Shown: positions 8,401 through 16,502, counted from the stretch's first letter. The stretch is 25,202 nucleotides of DNA from Coriobacteriaceae bacterium AM113-163 (GCA_027673765.1 JAQDWB010000027.1:1-25202); one strand, 5' to 3'. Numbers and translations: made by a program. Notes: generated by a model from the sequence alone, not told the origin.

Positions 8401-11400
8401 CTCAACGGCGTCCTCGGCCACGGTGTAGCGCACGCCCACGGGCAGGCCGGCGACGGCCTTCTCCTCGCGGTCCTTAAGCTTGAAGGTCGCCTTGCCGTCC
8501 GTGAAGGTCACGGCGTGCTCGCCCTTGCCGAAGGTGCCGGAGACGGGCTCGCCGTCCCCGTCGGCCAGCGTGACCGCAAAGCCGAACTCGCGCTGGCTGT
8601 CGCCGCCGACGACCGTCTTCTTGACGGTGAGGCTGCCCTCGCGGGACACGCTGTTGTGGGTCGTGTTGGTCTGGGATTCGTTCTCCCCCACCTTGACCGT
8701 GGCGGTGTTGGAGATGTCGTCGACCACGGCGGCTTCGGCGGAGACCTTCACGTCAAAGCTGAGCGTGCCCGTGGCGCCCGCAGCCTGCTCGCCGAGCGAC
8801 CAGGTAAGGGTGCGCATCGCGGCGTCGTAGGCGGCACCGTCGGCAGAACCCTCAACATAGTTAACGCCCTTGGGCAGGACATCGGTCACCGTCACGTCGG
8901 CCGCCTGCGCGGCGCCCCTGTCGTCGACGCTGTTATTGGCCCAGCCGATGGTATAGGTGAGGGTATCGCCCACGCCCACCGGCTTGCCATCCACATTGAC
9001 CTTGGCACCCGAGGCGTCCGCCTTGGTGACGGTCTTGGTGTTGTCGTGCGGCGTGAAGGTGTTGGTGAAAGTCTTCTTGCCCCGCTCGTTGGAGATCTCG
9101 GCCTTAAGGCCGGCACCAGTCTGAGTCACTGCGATGTCGAAGGTGTAGGCATGCGCATCGTCCTCAATCAGGACATCGCCGCTTGCTTTCTCGGTCACGG
9201 TCGCGTGGTAGGTGCCCAGATTGGTGAAGCTGAGCTCGCCAAAGGAAACCTTGCCGTCCTTGTCATTCTTCGCCTCGATTGGGTAGCCCTCGAGGACATT
9301 GCCCGCGCCATCGGTGAGGGAGAGCTCAAAGGCGAACTCCCCCTCCTGGAGGCCGGGCTTGCGGCCGCCCGCGAGCACCTTGGTGAGCTCGGGGACGGAC
9401 GCCGTGGCGGGGGCGGGGTCGAAGGTGTTGGTGAAGGCGGCGGAGGCGACCTGATCGGCCGAGATGGAGCCATCGGCCCTGGATCCCTCGGCTCCGTTCA
9501 CCGCGGCTTTGTAGCCATCGGCGGCACGTTCGGTCACCGTGTAGGCGGTTCCCGCGGGCAGCCCCGTGATCCTCGCCGTCTGGCCATCTTTGAGCTTGAG
9601 GGTCGCCTTGCCGTCCTCGAACGTCGCGTCACCGTAGGTGCCGGACACTTTGTTGCGGCCTGCGGCATCGGTGGCCTCAACCACAAACTTAAATATCTTG
9701 TCCGCGTCGACCGCCAGGCCCTCGCGCGCCACGACGGTCTTGGAGACGTCGAGCTCGCCCGTCTTCACAGTGTTGGTCACGGTGAAGCCGCGCTCGGCGT
9801 CGCCGGTGACCTTCGAGCTGTAGCCCTCGACGGGCACCTCGGCCACGGCGTAGTCGATCACGGAGCCGGACTTGGAGTACTTGGGCAGGCCCTCGAAGGA
9901 GTGCTTCCAGCTATTGGACTTCGACAGCTCGGCCGACTCGCCGGTGTCCTTCCCGTCGGCGAGCAGGCGCACGGTGGCCTTCTCGGCCGCCGGGCCGACC
10001 CACTTCTTCTCGACGGGCACCGAGACCTTGGCCGTGGAGGTGTTGGTCACGGTGAAGCCGCGCTCGGCGTCGCCGGTGACCGCGGAGTCATAGCCCTCGA
10101 CGGGGTCCTCGGACACGGTGTAGCGCGCGCCCGCGGGCAGGTTGGAGAAGACGCCCTTCCAGTCGTCAGACTCGCTCAGGGTGATCGAATCGATGACCGT
10201 ATCGCCGTTCTTGAGATTTACTTTTACCTTATCAGGATGGGGAATCCTGGGGTTCTCCCAGACCTTTTTGATGGGAATGTCGATGTTCTCGGACTTGCCG
10301 ATGATGACACCGCCATTGGCGCCGATGCCGCCTCCCCGCTCGGCCGTATTGCCAGAGATCGTCAGCGACGTCTGACCGCGGCCGAGGTTATACACATCCT
10401 CGCTCATCACAGATTTAAGCGCGACGTTCGGCGTGGCGTCGGTAAAGGACAGGGGCTCGCCGTTGCCACCGTCGGGAGAGAATCGCGGGATTTCGGTGTT
10501 TGTTTCCGCATAAGTGCCTTCGGGGTTAAACAGCCCACCGTCTCTGTACCAGCTGACCTTTCCGCCGCCCGGAGCGCGGTTGGCCAAGGTCAGTTTGTAT
10601 TTGGCGTCTTTGAAGCCGGTGAAGACGAGGTCGTCTCCCGCCTCATCGGCCGAGTTCCTGGCGATCAGGCCACCGTTCTGGACGTAGACCTTGGCATCTC
10701 CGGTCGGGCAGAACCACATGCCGCCGCCCTGCTTTTTCGCATGGTTATCAACAACGAGAGCGTTTTCGATATGGAGCGTGCTATAGACGAGATACTCGTT
10801 GCCTTCGCTATATACGCCGCCACCCATATTCCGAGCAGTATTGTCCTTGATCTCGCCCGCACTGAGCATGACGTCATCTGAATAGGTATAGATGCCTCCG
10901 CCGGCGGAAGCGGAGTTACCCGATACGGAGCCACCTTTCATAGTGAAAGCGGTATGGTCCCTACCACCCTGCTGCAGGCCGCGATCGACCACGCACACTC
11001 CGCCGCCTTTGCCATCAGAATACGCAATATTGTCCTCGATCTTGCCGCCCTTGAGGGTAAACTCGGCATTCCCTTCGACGTGCACTGCGCCGGAGGGAGT
11101 TCGATTCCCAAACTTATAGCCTCTGTTGCGCACAAGCTGACCACCGGTCATCTCAAAGGAGGCTCTCTGGTTACGAGCCTCGCTGTACATGACCACCGCG
11201 CCGCCCTGATAGCCGGCGTTATCCTCGATACTGCCGTTACTCATCTCAAGGTGGGCATCGCCCATCAGCATGATGCCGGTAGACGAAAGGTAATTACCAT
11301 CGCCGTCTGCGGAGAAAGACACGTGATTCTTACGGATAACGCCGCCCTTCATGACAACATGGGCGCCGTCCTTCGCGTGGACAGCGCCGCAATACGCGTC

Positions 11401-13242
11401 CTTAAGTTCGCACTGCTCGATAACGCCGCCCGTCATGGTAAGCGAAGCCTTGTCTCCCGACACGTCGATGACACCCGTATTGACGGTGTTCGCAGCGCCG
11501 TCGCACACAACGGCCTCGTCAGAGAGCACAACCGCTCCCCTGCTAGAAATAATGGCGCCCTTGTTGTAGCGACCACTCAGGGACACTTTCCCCGACAGCT
11601 CGAGGGATGCCCCCTCGGCAACATTGACCAGTACGGAGAAGCCGCTTTTCTTTGCCAAGATGGTATAGGGCTCATCCGACGTGATCTTAATCATCTTCCT
11701 GGCAGGAATCGTGAGCGTGGAGCCGAGCTTCACGTGCTTTTCCAGGGTGATGACGGTCTCCTTGCCATTGGGGGCCTCGCTGACCAGCTCCTGAAGGGTC
11801 TTGGTGCTGTCATTGCTCACGGTATCGCCGACGCCGTCATCGATGGACTCGCGCGTGTAGACGATATCGACGCCAGAGGACGGGAGGTTCTCCGAGTCGG
11901 TGATGTCGTCCCTGCTGTTTTCGATCGTGATCTTTTGAACCGTGCTGCCGTCAAACATGTCCAGGGGTATTTTGGTGAGGCCGCGCCCGATCGTCACATC
12001 CTTCACGCCATCTACGCCCGAGAAGGCTGCCGTGCCAACGGAAGTCACGGAATCTGGAATGAAAAGCTGCTCCGGCAACGTACCGCTAAAAAAGGCGTAG
12101 TTGCCAATTTTCTCGAGCGTCTCGGGGAACTGGACGGCAACATTGCTCCAGATAAAGGCCCAGTCGCCAATGCTCTTCAGGCTGTCGCAGAGCCCCGCGA
12201 TCTTAACTGGCGTGTAGCAAAACGCATAGCCCGGAATGCTCTGAAGCGAGGACAGGTCCACGGACGCCCGCAGATTTCCGCACTCGCGAAAAGCCGCGTT
12301 GCCCATCTTTGTCACTTTGCTCAGGTCGGGCACGCTCACCAGGCTGGCGCACCCCCGGAAAGCAGAGGATCCGATGCTCTTCAATGTGCCCGGGAAATCG
12401 ATGCCAGTTAAACTCGAGCAATTCTGAAACGCCCCATCCCCGATGGACTCGATTTCGCTAAGCGCGGTGACGGACGTTAGAGAGGTGCATCCGTCAAACA
12501 TGTACGAGGGGATCTTGGTAACCGAAGCGGGCAACGACACGCTTGTCAGAGACGTGCAGTCTTGGAACACGCCCACTATGGTGTCGTCGAAGGCGACATC
12601 TTTTGGAAACTCGATGCTTGTGAGGGCCGTAGCTCCTCTGAAGGCGCCCGTGCCCGAAATCATTTTGAGGGTGGAGGGGAGATCGATCTCCGAAAGGCTG
12701 CTGCAGCCATTGACCATCGAGTTGGCGCTAATCTCCTCGACGCCCTCATCGAAATAGAGCTTTTCGAGCGAGCTGGAGTTTTGCAGCGGGCAATCGAAGT
12801 TCTTGATAGAGCCAGGGATATGGAGCTCCTTGAGCTTTGCGAACTTCCTGAAATGGAATCCTCCTCCGGACATTTTTTCGAGCGTGTCGGGGAGCGTCAG
12901 CTGCTCAACGTTCTTGGCCACGATATCAGACGAGAAACGAAATTCGGTGACTTTGTAGGTCTGGCCACCATGCTCGATGGAGCCGGGCACACTCACCGCG
13001 ATCACACTGTCGTCAGCAACAATACCTTTGATTTCCGCCGTGCCCATATCCGTGGTCTCGCACGAATAGGTCACGCCGTCCTGGGTGATCTCAAACCCCT
13101 CCGCAGTATACGCAGTCCGCGATGCCGTGGCCGCATATGCGACACCGGCCGTCGCGCCAACGGATAAACATCCGAAGCCGAGAACCAGCGCAAGGCAGAG
13201 AGCAGCGACTCTCTGCCCCCCGCCGAAAACTTTCCTCTCCAA
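5479..13242 (-). CDS. Giant wall-anchored multidomain adhesin/pilin-like protein
   Basis: This 2587-residue surface protein has a signal peptide at 1-37 (ending near AYA-AT) and BspA-type LRR_5 leucine-rich repeats at about 95-450, with units like FDGCTSLTSV. A beta-helix-like region rich in MTGG, NxA and GGG turns covers about 495-985. Two or more Cna_B units lie at about 985-1155 and DUF7601-like repeats at about 1157-1273 and 1531-1646. A DUF11 domain lies at about 1404-1530. Pilin isopeptide domains of the Spy0128/FctA type lie at about 1275-1400 and in six more copies from 1647 to 2513. They start with a Lys motif such as KTLKGR and end FTNTY or FVNSY, suggesting Lys-Asn cross-links. A Gly/Ser/Pro linker, the sorting motif MPDTGD (about 2552), a membrane helix and RRRR end the protein. 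The start TTG at 13242 follows GGAG. It is a single gene with no sortase nearby. Confidence 0.93.
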   Translation of the reverse strand: MERKVFGGGQRVAALCLALVLGFGCLSVGATAGVAYAATASRTAYTAEGFEITQDGVTYSCETTDMGTAEIKGIVADDSVIAVSVPGSIEHGGQTYKVTEFRFSSDIVAKNVEQLTLPDTLEKMSGGGFHFRKFAKLKELHIPGSIKNFDCPLQNSSSLEKLYFDEGVEEISANSMVNGCSSLSEIDLPSTLKMISGTGAFRGATALTSIEFPKDVAFDDTIVGVFQDCTSLTSVSLPASVTKIPSYMFDGCTSLTSVTALSEIESIGDGAFQNCSSLTGIDFPGTLKSIGSSAFRGCASLVSVPDLSKVTKMGNAAFRECGNLRASVDLSSLQSIPGYAFCYTPVKIAGLCDSLKSIGDWAFIWSNVAVQFPETLEKIGNYAFFSGTLPEQLFIPDSVTSVGTAAFSGVDGVKDVTIGRGLTKIPLDMFDGSTVQKITIENSRDDITDSENLPSSGVDIVYTRESIDDGVGDTVSNDSTKTLQELVSEAPNGKETVITLEKHVKLGSTLTIPARKMIKITSDEPYTILAKKSGFSVLVNVAEGASLELSGKVSLSGRYNKGAIISSRGAVVLSDEAVVCDGAANTVNTGVIDVSGDKASLTMTGGVIEQCELKDAYCGAVHAKDGAHVVMKGGVIRKNHVSFSADGDGNYLSSTGIMLMGDAHLEMSNGSIEDNAGYQGGAVVMYSEARNQRASFEMTGGQLVRNRGYKFGNRTPSGAVHVEGNAEFTLKGGKIEDNIAYSDGKGGGVCVVDRGLQQGGRDHTAFTMKGGSVSGNSASAGGGIYTYSDDVMLSAGEIKDNTARNMGGGVYSEGNEYLVYSTLHIENALVVDNHAKKQGGGMWFCPTGDAKVYVQNGGLIARNSADEAGDDLVFTGFKDAKYKLTLANRAPGGGKVSWYRDGGLFNPEGTYAETNTEIPRFSPDGGNGEPLSFTDATPNVALKSVMSEDVYNLGRGQTSLTISGNTAERGGGIGANGGVIIGKSENIDIPIKKVWENPRIPHPDKVKVNLKNGDTVIDSITLSESDDWKGVFSNLPAGARYTVSEDPVEGYDSAVTGDAERGFTVTNTSTAKVSVPVEKKWVGPAAEKATVRLLADGKDTGESAELSKSNSWKHSFEGLPKYSKSGSVIDYAVAEVPVEGYSSKVTGDAERGFTVTNTVKTGELDVSKTVVAREGLAVDADKIFKFVVEATDAAGRNKVSGTYGDATFEDGKATLKLKDGQTARITGLPAGTAYTVTERAADGYKAAVNGAEGSRADGSISADQVASAAFTNTFDPAPATASVPELTKVLAGGRKPGLQEGEFAFELSLTDGAGNVLEGYPIEAKNDKDGKVSFGELSFTNLGTYHATVTEKASGDVLIEDDAHAYTFDIAVTQTGAGLKAEISNERGKKTFTNTFTPHDNTKTVTKADASGAKVNVDGKPVGVGDTLTYTIGWANNSVDDRGAAQAADVTVTDVLPKGVNYVEGSADGAAYDAAMRTLTWSLGEQAAGATGTLSFDVKVSAEAAVVDDISNTATVKVGENESQTNTTHNSVSREGSLTVKKTVVGGDSQREFGFAVTLADGDGEPVSGTFGKGEHAVTFTDGKATFKLKDREEKAVAGLPVGVRYTVAEDAVEGYTTTVNGADGSKAEGAVTEDGATVAFTNTYGTATEGRDVSTAGLFTKTLKGRDWAEGDSFQFALAGEDGAPMPEGSADGSKTVSVTAAAGTKAGDRVAFDFGPIRYTLDDIKDAEFAEVGGKRVRAKTFTYTAREVRPDDGSAIAGVAYDGHVATMTVTVTDDGSGNLTATTPAIAQASGGDFVNTYTTKLDYSARAGVRLSKTLSGRSMEAGQFAFTVTADAETAAKLGLKTEKDVYAVAAADDGAADLVDLIGGAAGSDVKFTDADADKTYSFTVTETKLGGEGYTNDTVPRTVTIAPSYDAATGKLTVTTTVAKDGVEVARSEVSTADDAMAAPAPVTVAFQNSYEATGTLGGEGNVAINATKTLTGRAAKAGEFSFSVRDARGNVVATASNRASGDGEAAGLAFSPISYTTDALGRMVADGTATRAADGSWTIPYTVSEDGTDRLPAGVTAATSSFGITVKVTDNGKGGLDTAVVYPEGSDGTLSFVNSYGAGEATVDLAGTKTLALGQAGLGLTQADIEGKYTFKIEPLDGAPAPVDASGKTVTEATNDAAGNVELGRVTFRQPSDLDDVEIDGDGLRTKTFAYRVSESGSVDGVVNDATATKTFAVRVVEDTKAGTLAAEVLPAEGTPGGKGAFEFTNTYGVNPTPSSVTDQIKVGKKLKGRDLAEGEFEFQLVEIAADGSEIVAATGRNAADGTVALNPVTYTAPGAYGYELREVAGTAGGVTYDRATYRVRTTVTDAGNGTLAVRHELMDAEGNAAGDDSVTFTNGYQAAPVTLKLGAAKVLKGAELKAGQFSFELKGRDGKVMSTAKNAADGSVAFDALTFKQAGTYTFTVSEVDDGQAHVTYDKAVHRIVVTVSDEASDGTKTGYLSARVSYEGDANLPPVFTNSYAEEPGTPGTPENPGTPGGGSGGGSDNGSGSGSSGDGSKGGMPDTGDRSLPVEALAAMAGIGALTAAGGAVLYRRRR
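9770..10081 (-). repeat. 42-bp direct repeat inside the Cna_B region
   Basis: The same 42-bp sequence occurs at 9770-9811 and 10040-10081, exactly 270 bp (90 codons) apart. It encodes the shared stretch VTGDAERGFTVTNT at the end of consecutive Cna_B units. The identity at DNA level indicates a recent duplication or gene conversion and offers a site for domain gain or loss by recombination. Confidence 0.8.
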
Positions 13243-13371
13243 TTCCCTTCTCCCCCTCTGGTGTCGCCTTCTCTTCCCAAGAGCGATCTATTGATTAAGA
13301 ACAGTCAAAGACAACATTATGCCCAAAGAGGCCCATCATGGAGATAATCCACGTCTTCGCCCGAAATAGTA

Positions 13372-13394
13372 ATTAATTGGCAGGATTAATTGGC
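13372..13394. repeat. Direct repeat ATTAATTGGC upstream of the adhesin gene
   Basis: ATTAATTGGC is found at 13372-13381 and 13385-13394, 13 bp apart, about 130-150 bp upstream of the adhesin start. Two adjacent copies of an AT-rich decamer could be an operator for surface-protein expression. No clear -35/-10 pair could be assigned nearby. Confidence 0.35.
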
Positions 13395-13575
13395 GAACAA
13401 CTGAACGAAGAGCAATCTACTAATGGCACACAAATGGCGGCGCCAACACCTGAAGTGCATAGTCTCCGATCCCCAGACAACACCATCGAGCGCCGCAGGG
13501 CGCAGGATTAAATTGTTCAGATTCACATGCCTTTACGGGTGTTTTCCTAGTCCCAAAAAGACCGGTCTGACGCTG

Positions 13576-13736
13576 CGCCACGAAAAGGGCCTATCTACTA
13601 CGTTTAGGTCGCAGGGGTCGACCATAGCCGACTTTTTCGGAAATCGGCAAGCTCTTTACCTGCGGTTTTGTTTTGCAAATTCCGGGATGGTCGAGGGTGA
13701 CCGGTTTAACGTAGTAGATGGCCGCATTTCGTGGCG
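13576..13736. repeat. 161-bp imperfect inverted repeat element
   Basis: The outer arms match in register. CGCCACGAAA (13576-13585) mirrors TTTCGTGGCG (13727-13736), ATCTACTACGTT (13593-13604) mirrors AACGTAGTAGAT (13708-13719), and TCGACCAT (13618-13625) mirrors ATGGTCGA (13687-13694). Spacing between blocks is the same in both arms, so the whole 161 bp is one symmetric element. Part of the centre folds again (GCCGA...TCGGC, 13627-13647). It lies in the non-coding gap between the adhesin and tadA-glycerate kinase genes. It may be a MITE-like dispersed repeat or a structured RNA. Confidence 0.6.
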
Positions 13737-13789
13737 GAAGGTCCGACCCAAGGCCCAAGGCGGCCAGCCTCGGATGACCATTCACGAAG

Positions 13790-13852
13790 TTGCGGTGGAA
13801 TACGGACTGAATTGGCACCTTAAAGGCAAAAACACTCCGTATTTCACCGCAA
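13790..13852. terminator. 20-bp hairpin downstream of the tadA-glycerate kinase gene
   Basis: TTGCGGTGGAATACGGACTG (13790-13809) and CACTCCGTATTTCACCGCAA (13833-13852) pair at 18 of 20 positions around a 23-nt loop. The hairpin begins 20 bp after the stop codon of the minus-strand gene. It probably ends or protects that transcript, although the only T-run (TTTTT) is inside the loop. It could also be a second part of the neighbouring inverted-repeat element. Confidence 0.5.
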
Positions 13853-13871
13853 GTTATTGGAGGGATGGGTT

Positions 13872-15653
13872 TTAGAGGCGAGCGAGGTCATAGGCTTGGG
13901 CAGCCGCCTCGCCGGCACAGATGAGGTTGGTTGTGGCTTCTTGCAGATCGAGTGCCCGCTCCAGGTCCATGGGCTTGCGGCAGATCGGCAAAACCAAGTC
14001 AATACCCTGCCCATATACCGCATCCAGGTTGACAGCGCGACCGCCCACGACAGCGATCACCGGCTTGCCACACCGCTTGGCACGGCGTGCCACGCCCACC
14101 GGCGCCTTACCGGCGGCGGACTGCTCATCCATATTGCCCTCGCCTGTAATGACCAGGTCGACATCGCGTACACGCTCGTCAAACCCCACGAGATCGAGCA
14201 CCGTCTCCACGCCCGAGCGCAACTCGGCACCGAGCGCCAGCAGCGCGGCACCTAGGCCGCCGGCGGCACCTGCGCCGGGCACGCCGAGCACCGAGCCAAA
14301 TGTCCGTGCGCCCTCGGGTGCGCGCAACAATCCCTGGACTCGAGCTCCGGCAATCGCAGCGTCGAGCAAGCGGCCGTAGCCGACCATCCAGCTGTCGCAC
14401 CTGCTCAGCGCCTCGGCATCATCAGCCGGCAGACCCTTCTGTCCGCCGAACACCGCAAGCGCGCCGCGACGCCCCACGAGTGGGTTCTCGACATCCGAAA
14501 GCACAACGATACGAGCGCCATCCAAAGCCTGCAGCGCGGGCGCCAAATCAACGCTCGCCACCCGCTCAAGGCCTGCAAGACCGGGGGCGACATCGCATCC
14601 CTGATCATCGACCACACGCGCGCCCAGCGCCTGCAGCATGCCGGCGCCACCGTCGTTGGTGGCACTGCCGCCCAGACCAATATAGATAGTCTTTGCCCCA
14701 GCACGGACTGCGCGAAGCATGAGCTCGCCCACGCCATAGGTTGTAGCAACCAGCGCCGACGACTCCGTGCAAGGCGAATACCCAATGCCGGCCGCCTCGG
14801 CCATCTCGATGACCGCGGACTCGCGCTCGACATCAACCAGCATCCGGGCAGACGTGCGCTTGCCCAGGGGACCTGCCACCTCGCAGGTCACAATCTCACC
14901 GCCGCACGCGGCAACGGCATCGAGCGTTCCCTCGCCACCATCTGCCAGCGGCAAAGCGTTCAGCTCGGCATCGGGCCAAACGCGGCGCACGCCTTCGGCA
15001 ACCGCCGCCTCCGCCTGCGCGCTCGAAACGCTGCCCTTAAAGGAGTCGATCGCCAACAGCACACGGCGGGGTCGGCGGCACGCAGGACCAAAGTCAACCG
15101 CCGTGTCAGTATCCTCACCGACACCTGCAAGTGCTGCGGCGTGAGCGGCGTGTGCTTCAAGATCGGCCCCACAACCGCAGCCAGCACCATCGGTGCCACG
15201 CAGCCTACTAAAATAGCTGCTCAACACCTCACGACACTCGTCTGCCAGCACGCCGGCGGTCACGTTAAACCGATGATTCAGGCGCGAATCGGCATTCAGG
15301 TCATACAGCGAACCCAGAGCGCCCGCCTTGGCATCAGCCGCGCCATACACGCAGCGTCCTACGCGCGCGTTAACCATAAGCCCCGCACACATGCAGCAGG
15401 GCTCGAGCGTCACGTAGACCGTACAGTCGGAAAGGCGCCAGCGACCGAGCGACCGAGCGGCAGCGCACAGGGCCGCGAACTCTGCATGCGCCGAAGGGTC
15501 CTGATCGAGCTCACGACGATTATGCGCCCGCGCGACAATCTCACCCGCGCGCACCACCACAGCGCCAATGGGCACCTCGCCCACCGCCGCGGCGGCGCGA
15601 GCCTCCGCCAACGCCTCGCGCATGAACTTCTCGTCGATTTCGGTGCTCGTCAT
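13872..15653 (-). CDS. Fused tRNA adenosine deaminase (TadA) and glycerate kinase
   Basis: This 593-residue two-domain protein has a TadA-type deaminase at about residues 8-155. It keeps the zinc and catalytic motifs HAE (His56, Glu58) and PCCMC (Cys86, Cys89). This family converts A34 to inosine in tRNA-Arg(ACG). After a Gly/Ala-rich linker, residues about 194-593 form a complete GlxK-type glycerate kinase (Gly_kinase family), which phosphorylates D-glycerate. It begins VLLAIDSFKGS, contains PLADGGEGT, and has later motifs GLGGSATNDGG and VITGEGNMDEQSAAGK. The ATG at 15653 has AGGGAAGG upstream. A GTG at 15704 would need the coding region to run through the divergent tRNA promoter. The two activities have no known common pathway. 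Confidence 0.9.
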   Translation of the reverse strand: MTSTEIDEKFMREALAEARAAAAVGEVPIGAVVVRAGEIVARAHNRRELDQDPSAHAEFAALCAAARSLGRWRLSDCTVYVTLEPCCMCAGLMVNARVGRCVYGAADAKAGALGSLYDLNADSRLNHRFNVTAGVLADECREVLSSYFSRLRGTDGAGCGCGADLEAHAAHAAALAGVGEDTDTAVDFGPACRRPRRVLLAIDSFKGSVSSAQAEAAVAEGVRRVWPDAELNALPLADGGEGTLDAVAACGGEIVTCEVAGPLGKRTSARMLVDVERESAVIEMAEAAGIGYSPCTESSALVATTYGVGELMLRAVRAGAKTIYIGLGGSATNDGGAGMLQALGARVVDDQGCDVAPGLAGLERVASVDLAPALQALDGARIVVLSDVENPLVGRRGALAVFGGQKGLPADDAEALSRCDSWMVGYGRLLDAAIAGARVQGLLRAPEGARTFGSVLGVPGAGAAGGLGAALLALGAELRSGVETVLDLVGFDERVRDVDLVITGEGNMDEQSAAGKAPVGVARRAKRCGKPVIAVVGGRAVNLDAVYGQGIDLVLPICRKPMDLERALDLQEATTNLICAGEAAAQAYDLARL

Positions 15654-15666
15654 CGTTCGCCTTCCC

Positions 15667-15694
15667 TGTTGCAAATTCAAAACGATGCTATCAT
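15667..15694 (+). promoter_or_regulatory. Candidate extended -10 promoter of tRNA-Ser
   Basis: TGCTATCAT (15686-15694) is an extended -10 box (TGn plus TATCAT). CTGTTG at 15667-15672 is a weak -35 with 16 bp spacing. Initiation would fall a few bases before the tRNA start at 15705. The whole gap to the divergent tadA fusion gene is only 51 bp. Confidence 0.4.
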
Positions 15695-15704
15695 TACGAC
15701 TCAC

Positions 15705-15794
15705 GGAGAGATGGCAGAGCGGTTGAATGCGGCGGTCTTGAAAACCGTTGAGCGCGAGAGCGTTCCGGGGGTTCGAATCCCCCTCTCTCCGCCA
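15705..15794 (+). tRNA. tRNA-Ser (anticodon UGA)
   Basis: The acceptor stem GGAGAGA (15705-15711) pairs with TCTCTCC (15784-15790), followed by discriminator G and an encoded CCA. The anticodon arm GCGGT-CTTGAAA-ACCGT (15732-15748) places TGA at 15739-15741. The long variable arm (AGCGCGAGAGCGTT region) is that of a class II tRNA. The T arm contains GGTTCGAATCC. All of these fit serine tRNA reading UCA codons. Confidence 0.97.
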
Positions 15795-15797
15795 CTT

Positions 15798-16394
15798 TTA
15801 ATGATGCACCGGTGTCATGGTCCGCTCAAACAGCGCATCGACCACGTCGGCCATCTCAGGTCGACGCTCAAGATCGTGGCCCGATTCCCACCATATCGTG
15901 AAAAGTCGAATAATACCGCCGGCGACAAACTCAGACGTCGTCTCGAGTGACACGGGGGCCAGGGCATCCTCGGCAAGCACGTTCATCACACGCTCGCGGA
16001 TGGAGCGGGCAATGCGGTCGCAAATAACGTTTGTCAGCATGCCCGACATGCTGCTTGCCAAAATGTTATCCATGAGCTGCTCGTGCGCCAGAATCAAATC
16101 CATGGCATCGTCCAAAATCGCGTGCCGAAGCGCGCGCACGTCCTCGGCAGACACTGCGCCGGCCTCATCGGGCTGTTTTTGCGGCAAGCCCGACATGAGC
16201 TCATCGATATAAAAGGCAAAGTAATCGTTCTTATCGCGAAAGTGCTTGTAGAACGTCGTGCGGCGAATCATGGCACGGTCGCACAGCATGGCAACCGTCA
16301 GGTCCTCAAAACGATGCTCCTCGAGAAGCTCGGTGAAGGCATCGAACAGGGCGCGGTAGGTTTTCTTAATGCGAAGGTCCACTGGTATCGCCAT
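15798..16394 (-). CDS. TetR-family transcriptional regulator
   Basis: The 198-residue protein has an N-terminal TetR DNA-binding domain at about residues 8-55: RFEDLTVAMLCDRAMIRRTTFYKHFRDKNDYF contains the helix-turn-helix and the typical TTFYKHF recognition helix. The remaining residues are all-helical, as in ligand-binding TetR C-terminal domains, and the last ones include FTIWWESG. The start chosen is ATG at 16394. GAGG touches it directly, so a GTG five codons later or leaderless translation remain possible. An open frame extends to 16655 but runs into the divergent lemA gene. The stop lies 4 bp past the tRNA-Ser gene on the opposite strand. It may repress itself, lemA, or a distant efflux gene; the ligand is unknown. 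Confidence 0.87.
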   Translation of the reverse strand: MAIPVDLRIKKTYRALFDAFTELLEEHRFEDLTVAMLCDRAMIRRTTFYKHFRDKNDYFAFYIDELMSGLPQKQPDEAGAVSAEDVRALRHAILDDAMDLILAHEQLMDNILASSMSGMLTNVICDRIARSIRERVMNVLAEDALAPVSLETTSEFVAGGIIRLFTIWWESGHDLERRPEMADVVDALFERTMTPVHH

Positions 16395-16502
16395 CCTCAG
16401 GGCAAAGACAACGTTCGTCAATCTGTCGCATATCTTACACCTGTACCTCGCGCGCTTTGCCCCGGTGCCAACCCCGCCGAAAACATAACGCTTACCGGAA
16501 AG

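Noticed and set aside
5827..10881. Open frame of 1684 codons on the plus strand, opposite the adhesin gene
   Set aside because: It mirrors the adhesin codons. Strong GC bias at codon third positions removes stops from the antisense frame, and the product is a low-complexity run of Gly, Arg, His, Ala and Val without recognisable domains. The minus-strand frame has signal peptide, domains and anchor.
10954..12411. 485-codon plus-strand frame opposite the adhesin head domain
   Set aside because: Antisense of the leucine-rich and beta-helix region; no family-like sequence and no Shine-Dalgarno site.
13423..13875. 150-codon plus-strand frame in the gap before the tadA fusion gene
   Set aside because: It reads straight through two inverted repeats, has no ribosome site and has no recognisable domain. 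I treat the gap as non-coding.
15654..15704. GTG start at 15704 for the tadA-glycerate kinase gene
   Set aside because: It would begin at the first base before the divergent tRNA and read through its promoter. The ATG at 15653 has a good Shine-Dalgarno site and fits the TadA N-terminus.
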